A stretch of DNA of 64,000 nt, from positions 118,407 through 182,406 of the forward strand of contig NZ_FWZT01000017.1 in NCBI RefSeq assembly GCF_900177345.1, in the 5' to 3' direction. Positions 55,044 to 64,000 of the stretch are shown here, in pieces (positions within the stretch are counted from its first letter, which is position 1; each line of letters begins with the position of its first letter). Both the position numbers and the translations under genes were made by a program. The notes under the pieces are model-generated. The model worked only from the letters and a program-made list of their open reading frames with translations, was not told the origin of the DNA and did no database searches. The stretch comes from Pseudobacteriovorax antillogorgiicola (GTDB lineage Bacteria; Bdellovibrionota_B; Oligoflexia; Oligoflexales; Oligoflexaceae).

Positions 55044-56618
55044 GTGCATCATCATTCAGTAACACGACCTGTTCACGATGGCATCATCGTGCTTGATTAC
55101 GGCTCACAGTACACACTCCTCATCGCAAGGCGTTTGCGCGAGATCGGCCTCTACGCCGAGATCGTTGATGGTAGCAAAGAGCAGCCACCTGAAGATTTCA
55201 CCTTTCACGGAGTCATTCTCTCTGGAGGCCCTGATTCGGTAACAGATGAGACCGCTCGCAAATTACCTCGTTGGGTTCTCGATAGCGGTAAACCCATTCT
55301 TGGAATTTGCTACGGGATGCAACTCCTAGCCCAAGAGTTTGGCGGCAAGCTACGAAGCGGCCACCAGAGGGAATACGGCAAGGCCACTCTCAACCTGGAT
55401 GTCAGCCACGGTTGCTGGGCATCATCCATGCTCTCAAAACTACCAGAGTCACAAACCGTATGGATGAGCCACGGGGATGACGTTGAAAACCTCACCGAAG
55501 AATTTTCTATTATTGGCCGTACTGGAGACGGTGTGGTGGCTGCGGTTGCCCACAAAGAGAAGCCTTATATCGCCTTGCAGTTTCACCCGGAAGTTCAACA
55601 CTCGGAATGCGGTAAAGAACTGCTCAGCCTTTTCGTTCAAGATGTCTGTAAGGCAAAACTAAACTGGCAAGCCGATGATGTGGTGGAAGCAACCCTAGAC
55701 TACGTCAAAGAAACTGTCGCTGATGGTAAAGTTTTGATGGCTGTATCAGGTGGGGTAGATAGTACTGTGGCAGTGGCCTTGATGAGCCAGGCCCTGGGCA
55801 ACGATCGTGTGACCGCCGTGTTTGTCGATCATGGACTACTACGCAAGAATGAAGCATCTTGGGTAAAAGAAAAAATAGAGTCCTTGGGTGTCAATCTTGT
55901 CGTTCTGAACCGGGCCCAAGAGTTTTACCAAGCACTAAGTGGCGTTTCTGACCCGGAGCAAAAACGTAAGATCATCGGACTCAAGTTCATCGAGGAGTTC
56001 GAAACCTACGCCAAAGCTAACGAGGGCTTCACCCATCTCGGCCAAGGCACTCTATACCCAGACGTGATCGAATCAGCAGGGCACGGCGCTGGCGCCAAGG
56101 TCATCAAAAGCCATCACAATGTAGGCGGCTTGCCTGAAAGGCTTCATATGGCCCTCGTAGAGCCTTTCCGCTACCTCTTTAAAGACGAGGTTCGCCTTGT
56201 TGGCCGCAAGGTTGGAATTTCTAATGAGCTGGTCGATCGCCATCCATTTCCTGGCCCAGGCTTGGCTGTTCGGATCCTCGGCGAGATCACGGCTGACAAA
56301 GTCGAGATTTTGCAGAATGCAGATCAGATTTTTATTGATAAACTTCGTGAAAAAGACCTGTATAAGGAAGTTTGGCAAGCATTTGCTGTGCTCCTCCCCG
56401 TCAAAACTGTTGGGGTTATGGGAGACAACCGCACCTACCAATGGACCTGTGCCCTACGCGCTGTCACAGCGACAGATGGCATGACCGCTGGGGTAGGGGA
56501 CTTGCCGATGGAATTTCTGGTTTCTGTATCTGATGAAATTGTACGAAAGGTCGATGGCATCAACCGGGTCGTTTATGACATCACCACCAAGCCCCCGGCG
56601 ACCATCGAATGGGAATAG
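55044..56618 (+). CDS. guaA: GMP synthase (glutamine-hydrolysing)
   Basis: Converts XMP to GMP with glutamine and ATP. The 524 residues cover the class I glutaminase domain (PILGICYGMQLLAQEFGG, Cys about 92, and the FHPEVQHSECGKELL block near 179), the ATP pyrophosphatase domain (MAVSGGVDSTVAVALM, about 233-248) and the C-terminal dimerisation domain (GDNRTYQWTCALRAV near 460, TTKPPATIEWE at the end). The start is GTG with GGGAG before it. The guaA stop directly abuts the ATG of dnaE. Confidence 0.96.
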   Translation: MHHHSVTRPVHDGIIVLDYGSQYTLLIARRLREIGLYAEIVDGSKEQPPEDFTFHGVILSGGPDSVTDETARKLPRWVLDSGKPILGICYGMQLLAQEFGGKLRSGHQREYGKATLNLDVSHGCWASSMLSKLPESQTVWMSHGDDVENLTEEFSIIGRTGDGVVAAVAHKEKPYIALQFHPEVQHSECGKELLSLFVQDVCKAKLNWQADDVVEATLDYVKETVADGKVLMAVSGGVDSTVAVALMSQALGNDRVTAVFVDHGLLRKNEASWVKEKIESLGVNLVVLNRAQEFYQALSGVSDPEQKRKIIGLKFIEEFETYAKANEGFTHLGQGTLYPDVIESAGHGAGAKVIKSHHNVGGLPERLHMALVEPFRYLFKDEVRLVGRKVGISNELVDRHPFPGPGLAVRILGEITADKVEILQNADQIFIDKLREKDLYKEVWQAFAVLLPVKTVGVMGDNRTYQWTCALRAVTATDGMTAGVGDLPMEFLVSVSDEIVRKVDGINRVVYDITTKPPATIEWE

Positions 56619-59600
56619 ATGAGCGAAGACAACCTCAACCCGCGTAAGCTTGTTCACCTCCACGTCCACTCGGAGTATTCGTTGCTGGACGGCGCCATCC
56701 GGATCTCGGATGCGATCAAAAAAGTCAAAAGTCAGGGCCACACGGCTCTGGCTCTCACCGATCACAGCAATATGTTTGGAGCTGTTGAGTTCTACGTCAA
56801 GTGTAAGGATGCAGGACTCAACCCCATTCTCGGGGCCGAGATCAATTGGGATGGGCTTCCAGAAAGCCAAGTGGTACGTAAGGCCACGGGAGACTCCCAA
56901 GCCGCCGCTTACCACCTAGTTCTACTCGCTAAATCAACAGAAGGTTACAAAAACCTATGCCGCGTGGTTTCCTCTGGCTACCTTCGGGAAAATCCAGGTG
57001 AGGTGTCGGTCGCTCCAGCTGAAAAGGTCCGGGACAATGCCGGTGATGTGATCGCCTTATCCAGCTGCCTCCATGGAGAGTTTGCCTACCTGGTCAATAG
57101 CCTCATGGAACTAAGCCCAAACCCCCTTGAAGAACTTAAGGCTCCTACAGAGCCCTGTGAGCCCGTTGTCACTGCGCTCAATGCCCATGTGCAGTTTATG
57201 AAAGAGGCTTTTGGCGACGACTATTACATCGAGTTGATCGATAATAATCTTGGCTTGCAAAGGAAAGTCATCCCCGTGCTGGTGGAGGTAGCCTATCACT
57301 ATGGATTGCCCCTCGTAGCCACTGCTGATTCCCATTACCTAAATCCAGAGGACGATGAAGCTCACGCAGTACTCACCTCTGTAAAGAATGACTTAAAGCA
57401 GTCCCATATTGCTAAACGCAACAAGGCTGCTCAGTTTCACCTTTTTTCCAATGAGGAGATGGTGGACAAGTACGGTCGCTGGGCGGAAGCCTTAGATAAC
57501 CAATCTAAGATTGCCGAGCAGTGTCACGTTGAGTTGACCTTTGGCAAATACTTTCTGCCTAAATTCGAAGTAGACGGCATCGATAACATCGATGATGCTC
57601 TCATACAGCTTTCCAAGGAAGGGCTTGAGGAGCGGCTGGTACACCTTCGCAAGCAATATGGCCCAGAGTTTGATGCCGAAGCGGAGAAAACCTACTGGGA
57701 CCGCCTAGATTTTGAAATTGGCATCATCATCAAAATGGGTTTCCCTGGCTACTTCTTGATCGTCCAGGACTTTATCAACTGGGCTAAGGATCATGATATT
57801 CCTGTTGGCCCGGGCCGGGGATCGGGAGCAGGCTCCTTGATTGCCTATGCTTTGAAAATTACCGATCTGGACCCTTTGAAGTTCAATCTTATCTTCGAAC
57901 GATTCTTGAATCCTGAGCGGGTTTCCATGCCTGACTTCGACGTCGATTTCTGCCAAGAGCGCCGCGACGAGGTGATTCAATACGTGACGCAGAAGTATGG
58001 TGCGGATAACGTGGCTCAGATCACCACCTTCGGAAAGATGAAAGCCAAGGCTGCCCTGCGAGATGTGGGCCGAGTCTTGGAGCTAGGTTACAGCAAGGTA
58101 GACCGCATCGCCAAGCTGATTCCCAACGAACTGGATATCACCTTAAAAGATGCTCTGGAGCGAGAGCCTCGCATCCAAGAGGAAGCCAAGAAAGATGAGA
58201 TCATCGAAAAGATGGTCGACCTTGCACTCAAGCTAGAAGGCATGAGCCGCCACACCTCAGTTCACGCTGCCGGAGTTGTGATTTCCGAAGGGGGTATGGA
58301 CAACTACGTTCCCGTCTATAAATCAGAAGACGGTGCTCTCATCACTCAATATGAGATGAAAAATGCGGAGAAGGTTGGACTCGTCAAGTTCGACTTTCTG
58401 GGTCTAAAAACCCTAACCGTGATTCAAAAAGCTGTGAAGCTTATCCAGAAGTCAAAAGACCCCAACTTCAATATTGAAACCATCGACATCGAGGCCAAGC
58501 CGGTTTACGACCTGATCTCAACCGCGGCATCCGTTGGTATATTCCAGCTTGAAAGTTCAGGAATGCAGGCTTTGTTAAGCAAGCTCAAGCCTTCACGCTT
58601 TGAAGATATTATCGCGGTTGTGGCCCTTTTCAGGCCGGGCCCCCTCGGCTCGGGGATGGTGGACGACTTTATCGAGCGTAAGCATGGTCGCCAGGAGATT
58701 GAGTATCTCCACCCTGCTCTTGAAACCATTCTTGACGACACCTACGGCATCATCCTGTACCAGGAGCAGGTGCAAAAGATCGCTGCATCACTGGCTTCCT
58801 ACTCACTTGGCGAAGCTGACTTGCTCCGCCGCGCCATGGGTAAGAAAAAACCTGAAGAGATGGCCAAGCAAAAGGTTCGATTCTCGACGGGATGCCGGGA
58901 AAACAACGTCCCCGAAGAGATTGCTGAAGAGCTATTTGAACTGATGGCAAAATTTGCTGCCTACGGTTTTAACAAGTCTCACTCGGCAGCCTACGGACTG
59001 GTCAGTTACCAAACAGCCTACTTAAAGACCTTCTATCCTGAAGAGTTCATGGCAGCGATCATGACCTGCGACTTGGATAACACCGATAAGGTGATCCGCT
59101 ACATTGAAGAATGTCGGCGGATGAAGTTTAAAATCTATCCACCGGATATTAATCGCAGCAAGCTCGAATTCGATGTCCCCGGCCCTAGATCTGTAGGCTA
59201 TGGCCTGGAAGCAATCAAAGGGGTTGGTGGAGCATCGCTTGAGAAGATGGTCCGTGAACGGGATGAAAATGGCCCTTATAAGTCCCTAACGGATCTTGCC
59301 AAGCGCATCAACTTGCAAAAGGTTGGTAAAAAAACCTTGGAACTTCTAGCCGAAGCTGGTGCTTTCGATAGCTTCGGCTCTAGCCGTGATGCCATCAAAG
59401 CTGCTATCCCTGAAATGGTGAAGTTTTCTGAAAGCCACCACAGTAATGAGTCTACTGGCCAGGTATTGCTGTTTGCCGACGATGATGTTGAAGAAAACAT
59501 GGTAGATCTGGCTAAATTTGAGGAAGATATCGCGCAGGCTGGCAGCTCTGAATCCAGGCTGGAGTGGCTCTTAAAAGAGAAGAAAAACTTGGGAGTATTC

Positions 59601-60209
59601 CTAAGCGGCCACCCCATGGACCTTTACCCAGAAGATGTCAAAAAATTTGGTCAGCTCCAGATCAAGGATATTCCTAAGCGCGTGGGTTCAAAAGATGTCA
59701 ATATCGTGGCCTTTCTCACTGGAACTTCAGAGCGCCTCACCAAAACTAACAAGAAGATGGCCTATATCCACTTAGAAGACGAAACGGGATCTTGGGAAGG
59801 GGTGATGTTTGAAAAAGATCTCCCCGAGTTTTTCCCTGAGCCCAATACCGTGGTCGTTGCCAAAGTCAACGTTGCCAAAAGCTATGACGGCACTTCGATC
59901 TCTCTTAAGGTAGACTCATTGGCTCCATTGCAAGATGTTAGGCGAGAAGTCACCAAGCGGGTAGAGATCCAGATAGGAAGCCAAAAAGATTTGAATCCAA
60001 CAGCTCTCAACCAGAAGAAAGCCACCATTGGCCGTCTTGGGACGTTGCTCGCCAGTCACCCCGGAAGAACACCCCTGATCGTCAATTTGAAATATGGACG
60101 GGTTCAAATCAAAATCAATCCTCAGATCGAAGGGGTCGACCTCTGCGATGACTTCTACCAGAGCATCAAAAACATGGGGACGGAGGATGTCCAACTGCAA
60201 TACTTCTAG
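56619..60209 (+). CDS. dnaE: DNA polymerase III alpha subunit
   Basis: The replicative polymerase, 1196 residues. The N-terminal PHP domain has HLHVHSEYSLLDGAI (about 13-27) and LALTDHSNMFGAVEF. The palm holds the catalytic PDFDVDFCQERRDEV (Asp 439, 441, 443). The GPGRGSGAGSLIAYALKITD block is near 395-415, and FNKSHSAAYGLVSYQTAYLK is near 783. The helix-hairpin-helix and OB domains follow in the C-terminal third (VGKKTLELLAEAGAFDSFG, VNIVAFLTGTSERLTKTNKK). It has no gap from guaA, so the two are probably co-translated. The 1196 residues fit the family. Confidence 0.96.
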   Translation: MSEDNLNPRKLVHLHVHSEYSLLDGAIRISDAIKKVKSQGHTALALTDHSNMFGAVEFYVKCKDAGLNPILGAEINWDGLPESQVVRKATGDSQAAAYHLVLLAKSTEGYKNLCRVVSSGYLRENPGEVSVAPAEKVRDNAGDVIALSSCLHGEFAYLVNSLMELSPNPLEELKAPTEPCEPVVTALNAHVQFMKEAFGDDYYIELIDNNLGLQRKVIPVLVEVAYHYGLPLVATADSHYLNPEDDEAHAVLTSVKNDLKQSHIAKRNKAAQFHLFSNEEMVDKYGRWAEALDNQSKIAEQCHVELTFGKYFLPKFEVDGIDNIDDALIQLSKEGLEERLVHLRKQYGPEFDAEAEKTYWDRLDFEIGIIIKMGFPGYFLIVQDFINWAKDHDIPVGPGRGSGAGSLIAYALKITDLDPLKFNLIFERFLNPERVSMPDFDVDFCQERRDEVIQYVTQKYGADNVAQITTFGKMKAKAALRDVGRVLELGYSKVDRIAKLIPNELDITLKDALEREPRIQEEAKKDEIIEKMVDLALKLEGMSRHTSVHAAGVVISEGGMDNYVPVYKSEDGALITQYEMKNAEKVGLVKFDFLGLKTLTVIQKAVKLIQKSKDPNFNIETIDIEAKPVYDLISTAASVGIFQLESSGMQALLSKLKPSRFEDIIAVVALFRPGPLGSGMVDDFIERKHGRQEIEYLHPALETILDDTYGIILYQEQVQKIAASLASYSLGEADLLRRAMGKKKPEEMAKQKVRFSTGCRENNVPEEIAEELFELMAKFAAYGFNKSHSAAYGLVSYQTAYLKTFYPEEFMAAIMTCDLDNTDKVIRYIEECRRMKFKIYPPDINRSKLEFDVPGPRSVGYGLEAIKGVGGASLEKMVRERDENGPYKSLTDLAKRINLQKVGKKTLELLAEAGAFDSFGSSRDAIKAAIPEMVKFSESHHSNESTGQVLLFADDDVEENMVDLAKFEEDIAQAGSSESRLEWLLKEKKNLGVFLSGHPMDLYPEDVKKFGQLQIKDIPKRVGSKDVNIVAFLTGTSERLTKTNKKMAYIHLEDETGSWEGVMFEKDLPEFFPEPNTVVVAKVNVAKSYDGTSISLKVDSLAPLQDVRREVTKRVEIQIGSQKDLNPTALNQKKATIGRLGTLLASHPGRTPLIVNLKYGRVQIKINPQIEGVDLCDDFYQSIKNMGTEDVQLQYF

Positions 60210-60253
60210 GCTCAGCTCCCTAGGAGTGATTTATGTCGAACTAGTAGCGAGCA

Positions 60254-61066
60254 ATGAGAGTGTTTAAAATTACAGCTAAGAGGGTAATCGTCATCATTTT
60301 GGGGGCATTGCTCGCGATTCCCATCCTTCTTATGCCACCCGTCTGGCAACTTAAATCAGGGCCTGTGGATGTCACCCGCTGGCCAAAGACCGGGGAGCAA
60401 ACCTTTTCTATCGGGCCTCAGTGGAAACATTGGGTCCCCATAAAGTCTGTTTCTTGGCATGTGCTTCACGCGATCATGGTCGCAGAAGACGCTCGATTCC
60501 TAGATCACATGGGCATCGACCCAACCGCTATCTACAATAGCTTGAAACTCAATCTAGAGAAGGGCAGATATGTAAGAGGAGCTTCAACCATCTCCCAGCA
60601 AGTTGTCAAGATGACCTTACTCAGTCCAGAAAAGACGCTGCTCCGCAAGTTTCGAGAAATCTTGGGTGCTCTCCTGATGGAGCAGCTCCTTAGTAAAGAA
60701 GAGATTCTAGAGTGGTACATCAATCTCACAGAATTTGGTGATGGAGTCTTTGGTATCAAGGATGCCGCCTTTCACTATTTCGACACCTCACCCGAACTTC
60801 TAACTATCCAGCAGGGAGCCAACCTAGCTCTCGTTTTGCCTAGCCCGAACGCTTGGTCTGTGGGACTCAGGTCTCGCAAGCTTACAGCCTTTGGTCATCG
60901 CCGCTATGCCCATATTATCGAGATGATGTTCCAGCAGGGGTTTATCAATGAGCCACTGAGAAAGGCTGCTTTGGCAACTGGCGACTTCGGGCGACCCATC
61001 GACCCGAACATGCCGGATGAAGGCGACGAACAAATACCTGCTGATGAAACTGAGGAGGCTCCATGA
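60254..61066 (+). CDS. mtgA: monofunctional peptidoglycan glycosyltransferase
   Basis: Polymerises lipid II into glycan strands. The N-terminal membrane helix (about 10-30, VIVIILGALLAIPILLMP) is followed by the GT51 domain: VAEDARFLDHMGIDP (catalytic Glu, about 77-91), GASTISQQVVKMTLLSPEKT (about 111-130) and the KEEILEWYINLTEFGDGVFG block near 155-175. The length of 270 is usual for MtgA and there is no transpeptidase domain. An acidic C-terminal tail is present. It overlaps the next gene by four bases and follows dnaE after 44 bases. Confidence 0.92.
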   Translation: MRVFKITAKRVIVIILGALLAIPILLMPPVWQLKSGPVDVTRWPKTGEQTFSIGPQWKHWVPIKSVSWHVLHAIMVAEDARFLDHMGIDPTAIYNSLKLNLEKGRYVRGASTISQQVVKMTLLSPEKTLLRKFREILGALLMEQLLSKEEILEWYINLTEFGDGVFGIKDAAFHYFDTSPELLTIQQGANLALVLPSPNAWSVGLRSRKLTAFGHRRYAHIIEMMFQQGFINEPLRKAALATGDFGRPIDPNMPDEGDEQIPADETEEAP

Positions 61067-62505
61067 GCGATTCCTACGATCACGTGAAGATTCGCACAGC
61101 TAAGAGCTGGCAGGGAAAGCAACCCATCTATGTATTCCAGTCGTCCTTTTCTGGAATTAAAAGCGCCGATAACCCCATAAAAAAGTTCTTTGTCGTCATC
61201 GACTCAAGGCAGGATGTATTTGGGGTCCGCCTCACCGTTGATAAGCCAGAGTCCCTGGTTCCGCAAGGAGGGATGGTCAACCAGATGCGCAAGCACTGCA
61301 AAGGAGCGACCATTGGCGACATCCTAAAAGACGATAGTAACGGTAATCTGTGGATAGTGCTTTATAGTCAAGGCCAAGAGTGGTTCCTGCGCCTTGCTAA
61401 AAGCCGCCCACCTGAAATGGCTCTCGTCAATCCAGATGGTGAGATGGTCATGCGCATGGGAATGAAGGGAACCTTCACCAAGAAAAAGCCCTTAGAAGAT
61501 CAAGTCCCTGGCCTTAATCCAAGCTTGATATCAATCAAAAACGAGATGATCGCCGATTTTCTGAAGCAGTTTGATGAGGAAGTCGAGGAGAACTCTGAGG
61601 ATGACGATGACCTTGACGAAGAGGAGAACGATCTATCAAAGGAACAACGGGTTCTGCTACAAAAACTCAAGCGGAAGCTAAAAACTTATCGCAAAGCTGC
61701 TGAAAAGCAGCTTGGCAAGATACCCGAGCCTAAAGATATTGAAAACATGGACAAGCATGCTCACCTTCTGCAATCATTTGCCTATTTGGTAAAGGATGGT
61801 GACTTCCAGCTAGAGCTTCCGAAAGAGCTAAGCGGCCAAACTGAAGATATCGTCATTGAATTGGACACAGAGAAATCGGTGGGGGCCAATATTGAAAACT
61901 TTTTCGTTGGAGCTAAGAAGGCTCGAAAATCCCGCGAGATGGGGCTTAAGGTCGCCGAGAGCAATCGTAAAGACCTTGAGCAGCTCGAATCCGACCTAAA
62001 AATGCTTCAGGAGCCACTACCACTATCGGAAGTGGAGCTACTATTTGATAAGTACAAGCTGCCCCGTGTGCAAGCGTCTAACACCCAAGCCAAGGCCGCA
62101 GCAGTTGCCAAACCTTATCGTGTTTTTAAGTCATCTTCGGGGCATGACATCCTCGTGGGTAAAGGGCCGCGGGAAAACGACGAGCTAACTAAAAGCGCTA
62201 AGACCAATGACTATTGGATCCACACATCGGCGGTAGCTGGCTCTCATATTGTCGTACCAGCAGCCAAGGATATTCGCCAAGCTCTGCCCAGCCAGCTTCT
62301 CCGAGAAGCTGCGATTCTAGCTGTTCATTACTCCAAACTGCGCTCGGATATGGCCGGTGAAGTTTATGTGGCTCGCCGTTCTGAGATCAAAAAGCAGAAG
62401 GGGATGCCCCCCGGCCTTTGGAATGTGGAGCGATGCAAAACTTTGTTTTTTCGATATTCCCAGGAGGATCTGAAGCAGGTTCTCGACCGACTGCAATCCC
62501 AATGA
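61063..62505 (+). CDS. NFACT-family RNA-binding protein (compact RqcH/FbpA-like)
   Basis: A 480-residue protein. The last 110 residues are the NFACT-R domain (SGHDILVGKGPRENDELTKS to RYSQEDLKQVLDRLQS). A coiled coil lies near 205-345, and the first 120 residues resemble NFACT-N (FFVVIDSRQDVFGVRLTVDK, MVNQMRKHCKGATIGDILKD). It is shorter than the 550-580 residues of RqcH and may lack the HhH domain. The stretch aligned with the Asp-Arg pair of RqcH (alanine-tail synthesis) reads GNLWIVLY (Asn 95-Leu 96), so that pair appears lost. It overlaps mtgA by four bases. A role in RNA binding or ribosome rescue is likely; C-terminal tailing is doubtful. Confidence 0.78.
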   Translation: MSDSYDHVKIRTAKSWQGKQPIYVFQSSFSGIKSADNPIKKFFVVIDSRQDVFGVRLTVDKPESLVPQGGMVNQMRKHCKGATIGDILKDDSNGNLWIVLYSQGQEWFLRLAKSRPPEMALVNPDGEMVMRMGMKGTFTKKKPLEDQVPGLNPSLISIKNEMIADFLKQFDEEVEENSEDDDDLDEEENDLSKEQRVLLQKLKRKLKTYRKAAEKQLGKIPEPKDIENMDKHAHLLQSFAYLVKDGDFQLELPKELSGQTEDIVIELDTEKSVGANIENFFVGAKKARKSREMGLKVAESNRKDLEQLESDLKMLQEPLPLSEVELLFDKYKLPRVQASNTQAKAAAVAKPYRVFKSSSGHDILVGKGPRENDELTKSAKTNDYWIHTSAVAGSHIVVPAAKDIRQALPSQLLREAAILAVHYSKLRSDMAGEVYVARRSEIKKQKGMPPGLWNVERCKTLFFRYSQEDLKQVLDRLQSQ

Positions 62506-62675
62506 ACTGCATCACGTCAACAAACCATTGTGACATGGTTGATGGGGGACAGTCTATTAGTCTCTAACAAGTTGGCTATCCAGACAATACTGGCGCTAGC
62601 CCAGGGCCAGTTTCCGTGCTAATGGGTACAGGAGTCAAAATTGACCCCTAATTTAGCTAAATAAGGAATAGTTTC
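62506..62675 (+). other. leader region of asd with three short stem-loops
   Basis: A 170-base gap between the NFACT gene and asd. It has AACCAT-TGTGAC-ATGGTT near 62523, ACTGGC with GCCAGT at 62589-62611 around an 11-base loop, and GTCAA-AA-TTGAC just before the ribosome site (62640s). None is followed by a T-run. The region does not resemble the lysine riboswitch. A regulated leader for asd is possible but unproven. Confidence 0.35.
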
Positions 62676-63743
62676 ATGAAAAAGAAAGTAGCTGTAGTGG
62701 GTGCAACCGGAATCGCAGGCCAGCAATTTCTCACCGCCTTGGAAAATCACCCTTGGTTTGAAGTTGTAGCACTTGCTGGATCACCACGATCTGCCGGAAA
62801 AACCTACGAAGATGCCCTCAAAACCCCCTCTGGTCAGATCAACTGGTGGCAAAACGAGGCTATTCCTAAGAAATATAAACAGATGGTGGTTGAGCTAGCC
62901 ACCGAACTTGATCCCAAGAAAGTCGACATCGTTTTTACCGCTGTAGAATCTGATGCAGCAAGAGAGTTAGAACCTCTTTATGCCAAGCATCGACCAACCA
63001 TATCAACAGCCAGTGCCTTCCGGATGGAAGATGATGTGCCATTGCTGATCCCTGGAGTGAACACTAACCACGTGTCCTTGATCAAAAAGCAGCAAGCGAA
63101 TCGTGACTGGCAAGGCTTTGTCATCCCCATCCCAAACTGCACGACCTACGGCTTAGCATGCTCGTTGGCGCCATTGCATAAGGCTTTTGGTGTTAAGGGT
63201 GTGGTGATGACCTCGATGCAAGCCACTTCAGGCGCTGGTCGTAACGGAGGAGTCCTGTCCCTTGATATGCTCGATAACCTTGTGCCGTATATTCCGAAGG
63301 AAGAGGAAAAGGTCGAAATCGAGACACAGAAGATCCTAGGAACTCTAGAAGAAGATCAGGTGAAGGACGCAGCCTTTGGTGTTAGCTGCACCTGTACACG
63401 GGTGCCCGTCACAGATGGCCACACGGAAACAGTTTTCGTTGCTACTGACAAGCCAGCTCCAGCAAGCGAGGTGGAAAAAGCGTTCCGTGAATACCAAACT
63501 GGACTGGAAGGATTGCCATCGGCACCAAAAGATTTTTACCTTGTCCACGACGATCCGTTTCACCCTCAGCCTCGTATCGATCGCGACAAAGATGGAGGTA
63601 TGAGTACCCACATCGGCAGAATCCGTGATGATAAGGTGCTGAGTGGCACAAAGTATGTGCTGCTCTCTCACAACACAAAAGCCGGTGCAGCAAAAGGCGC
63701 GATCCTGATCGCAGAATACCTTTGCCATACTGGTGTTATCTAG
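62676..63743 (+). CDS. asd: aspartate-semialdehyde dehydrogenase (archaeal/yeast-type)
   Basis: Reduces aspartyl phosphate to aspartate semialdehyde, at the branch to lysine/diaminopimelate, threonine and methionine. The 355 residues fit the archaeal/fungal-type family. The N-terminal Rossmann motif is VGATGIAGQQFLTAL (about 8-22), the catalytic Cys is in PNCTTYGLACSLAPL near 154, MQATSGAGRNGG near 182, and the catalytic His block is RVPVTDGHTETVF near 241-253. AAGGAAT precedes the ATG. It stands alone with its own terminator. Confidence 0.93.
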   Translation: MKKKVAVVGATGIAGQQFLTALENHPWFEVVALAGSPRSAGKTYEDALKTPSGQINWWQNEAIPKKYKQMVVELATELDPKKVDIVFTAVESDAARELEPLYAKHRPTISTASAFRMEDDVPLLIPGVNTNHVSLIKKQQANRDWQGFVIPIPNCTTYGLACSLAPLHKAFGVKGVVMTSMQATSGAGRNGGVLSLDMLDNLVPYIPKEEEKVEIETQKILGTLEEDQVKDAAFGVSCTCTRVPVTDGHTETVFVATDKPAPASEVEKAFREYQTGLEGLPSAPKDFYLVHDDPFHPQPRIDRDKDGGMSTHIGRIRDDKVLSGTKYVLLSHNTKAGAAKGAILIAEYLCHTGVI

Positions 63744-63750
63744 CAATAGC

Positions 63751-63783
63751 GATCTGAAGCCACATCGGCTTCAGATCTTTCTT
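63751..63783 (+). terminator. intrinsic terminator after asd
   Basis: GATCTGAAGCC (63751-63761), loop ACATC, GGCTTCAGATC (63767-63777), then TTTCTT. It is an 11-bp perfect stem eight bases after the asd stop. Confidence 0.85.
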
Positions 63784-63925
63784 ACCTAAACCTTACCCAA
63801 ACACTTACTTCTATGTAGTCCTTTTGAGTTTATTCATTCCATCTTTCCTAACAAATTAGAATGATGAGACTCAACTCAAAGGGTTGGCTCGTATTTGGAG
63901 TCATCCGCTATGTGCCAGGGGAGTG

Positions 63926-63956
63926 TGAGACAAATCTGCCGATAGATTAGTATAAT
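63926..63956 (+). promoter_or_regulatory. promoter for the gene at the right edge
   Basis: A perfect TATAAT (63951-63956) lies 28 bases before the ATG at 63984. TGAGAC (63926-63931) is 19 bases upstream and is the nearest -35-like match, a weak one. The region between the asd terminator and this promoter shows no gene. Confidence 0.5.
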
Positions 63957-63983
63957 GTTTGCGCGGTAGTGAAAGGTCTCAAA

Positions 63984-64000
63984 ATGACAAAGAATCAAGA
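63984..64000 (+). CDS. start of a further gene (MTKNQ...), cut by the window edge
   Basis: ATG at 63984 after AAAGG at a good distance, downstream of a TATAAT box. Only five codons are in the window, so the product cannot be identified. Confidence 0.5.

Noticed and set aside
62506..62675. Lysine riboswitch ahead of asd
   Set aside because: The conserved core sequences of that aptamer are missing; only small stems are present.

Overview
The window looks like chromosomal core plus envelope genes of a Gram-negative, free-living or predatory-type bacterium of the Bdellovibrionota/Oligoflexia kind. This placement is an inference from gene content: TldD/TldE, an LptE-like lipoprotein, many lipoproteins and OmpP1/FadL-like or other beta-barrel proteins, a Gld-type ABC module without other gliding genes, a Flp-type prepilin, a FeSOD, MepM-like and MtgA wall enzymes, and archaeal-type Asd. 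No rRNA, tRNA, CRISPR array, phage or complete insertion sequence was seen. Coding density is high, with many 1-8 bp start/stop overlaps.

Layout. 1-3676 (minus): a GldA/GldF/GldG-like ABC module followed by a partial DUF4340-like gene. 3804-5575 (minus): an anchored unknown protein and proC. 5707-11490 (plus): a beta-barrel protein, a coiled-coil protein, an OmpP1/FadL-like protein, a lipoprotein and an ABC-F ATPase. 11525-14631: a STAS-like protein, an unknown, lptE and a Trz/MtaD-type deaminase. 14754-20991: sodB, then on the minus strand a CHASE2-adenylate cyclase-PilZ receptor with an exported protein and a small membrane protein, and an orphan peptide-binding protein. 21001-27033 (minus): an envelope block of two barrel-like proteins, a lipoprotein, a di-CxxCH cytochrome-like protein and a Tat-exported DUF1501 protein. 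27168-34062: recJ, a Q/N-rich lipoprotein with an SH3-like tail, a MepM-like endopeptidase and the tldE/tldD pair. 34218-42500: a Cys-rich lipoprotein, a LOG-family enzyme and a MoxR-DUF58-VWA/DUF4159-VWA operon. 42630-44383: a Flp-type prepilin, a small unknown, a DUF503 protein and fabI. 44510-50249: a heterodimeric ABC exporter, a HAD phosphatase and glpK. 50362-53308 (minus): guaD and prfC. 53560-62505: guaB-guaA-dnaE-mtgA-NFACT. 62676 to the end: asd with a good terminator, then a promoter and the first codons of a further gene.

How the parts fit. Most of the non-housekeeping content concerns building or sensing the cell envelope. The most unusual single protein is the cyclase at 16843-19233. 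It carries intact class III cyclase residues and an intact c-di-GMP-binding PilZ signature, so it could make cAMP synthesis respond to c-di-GMP. The least understood gene set is the DUF1501/di-haem/lipoprotein/barrel block. The most unusual non-coding feature is a 127-bp inverted repeat between glpK and guaD that looks like a miniature transposable element with CTAG ends and supplies the guaD stop codon.
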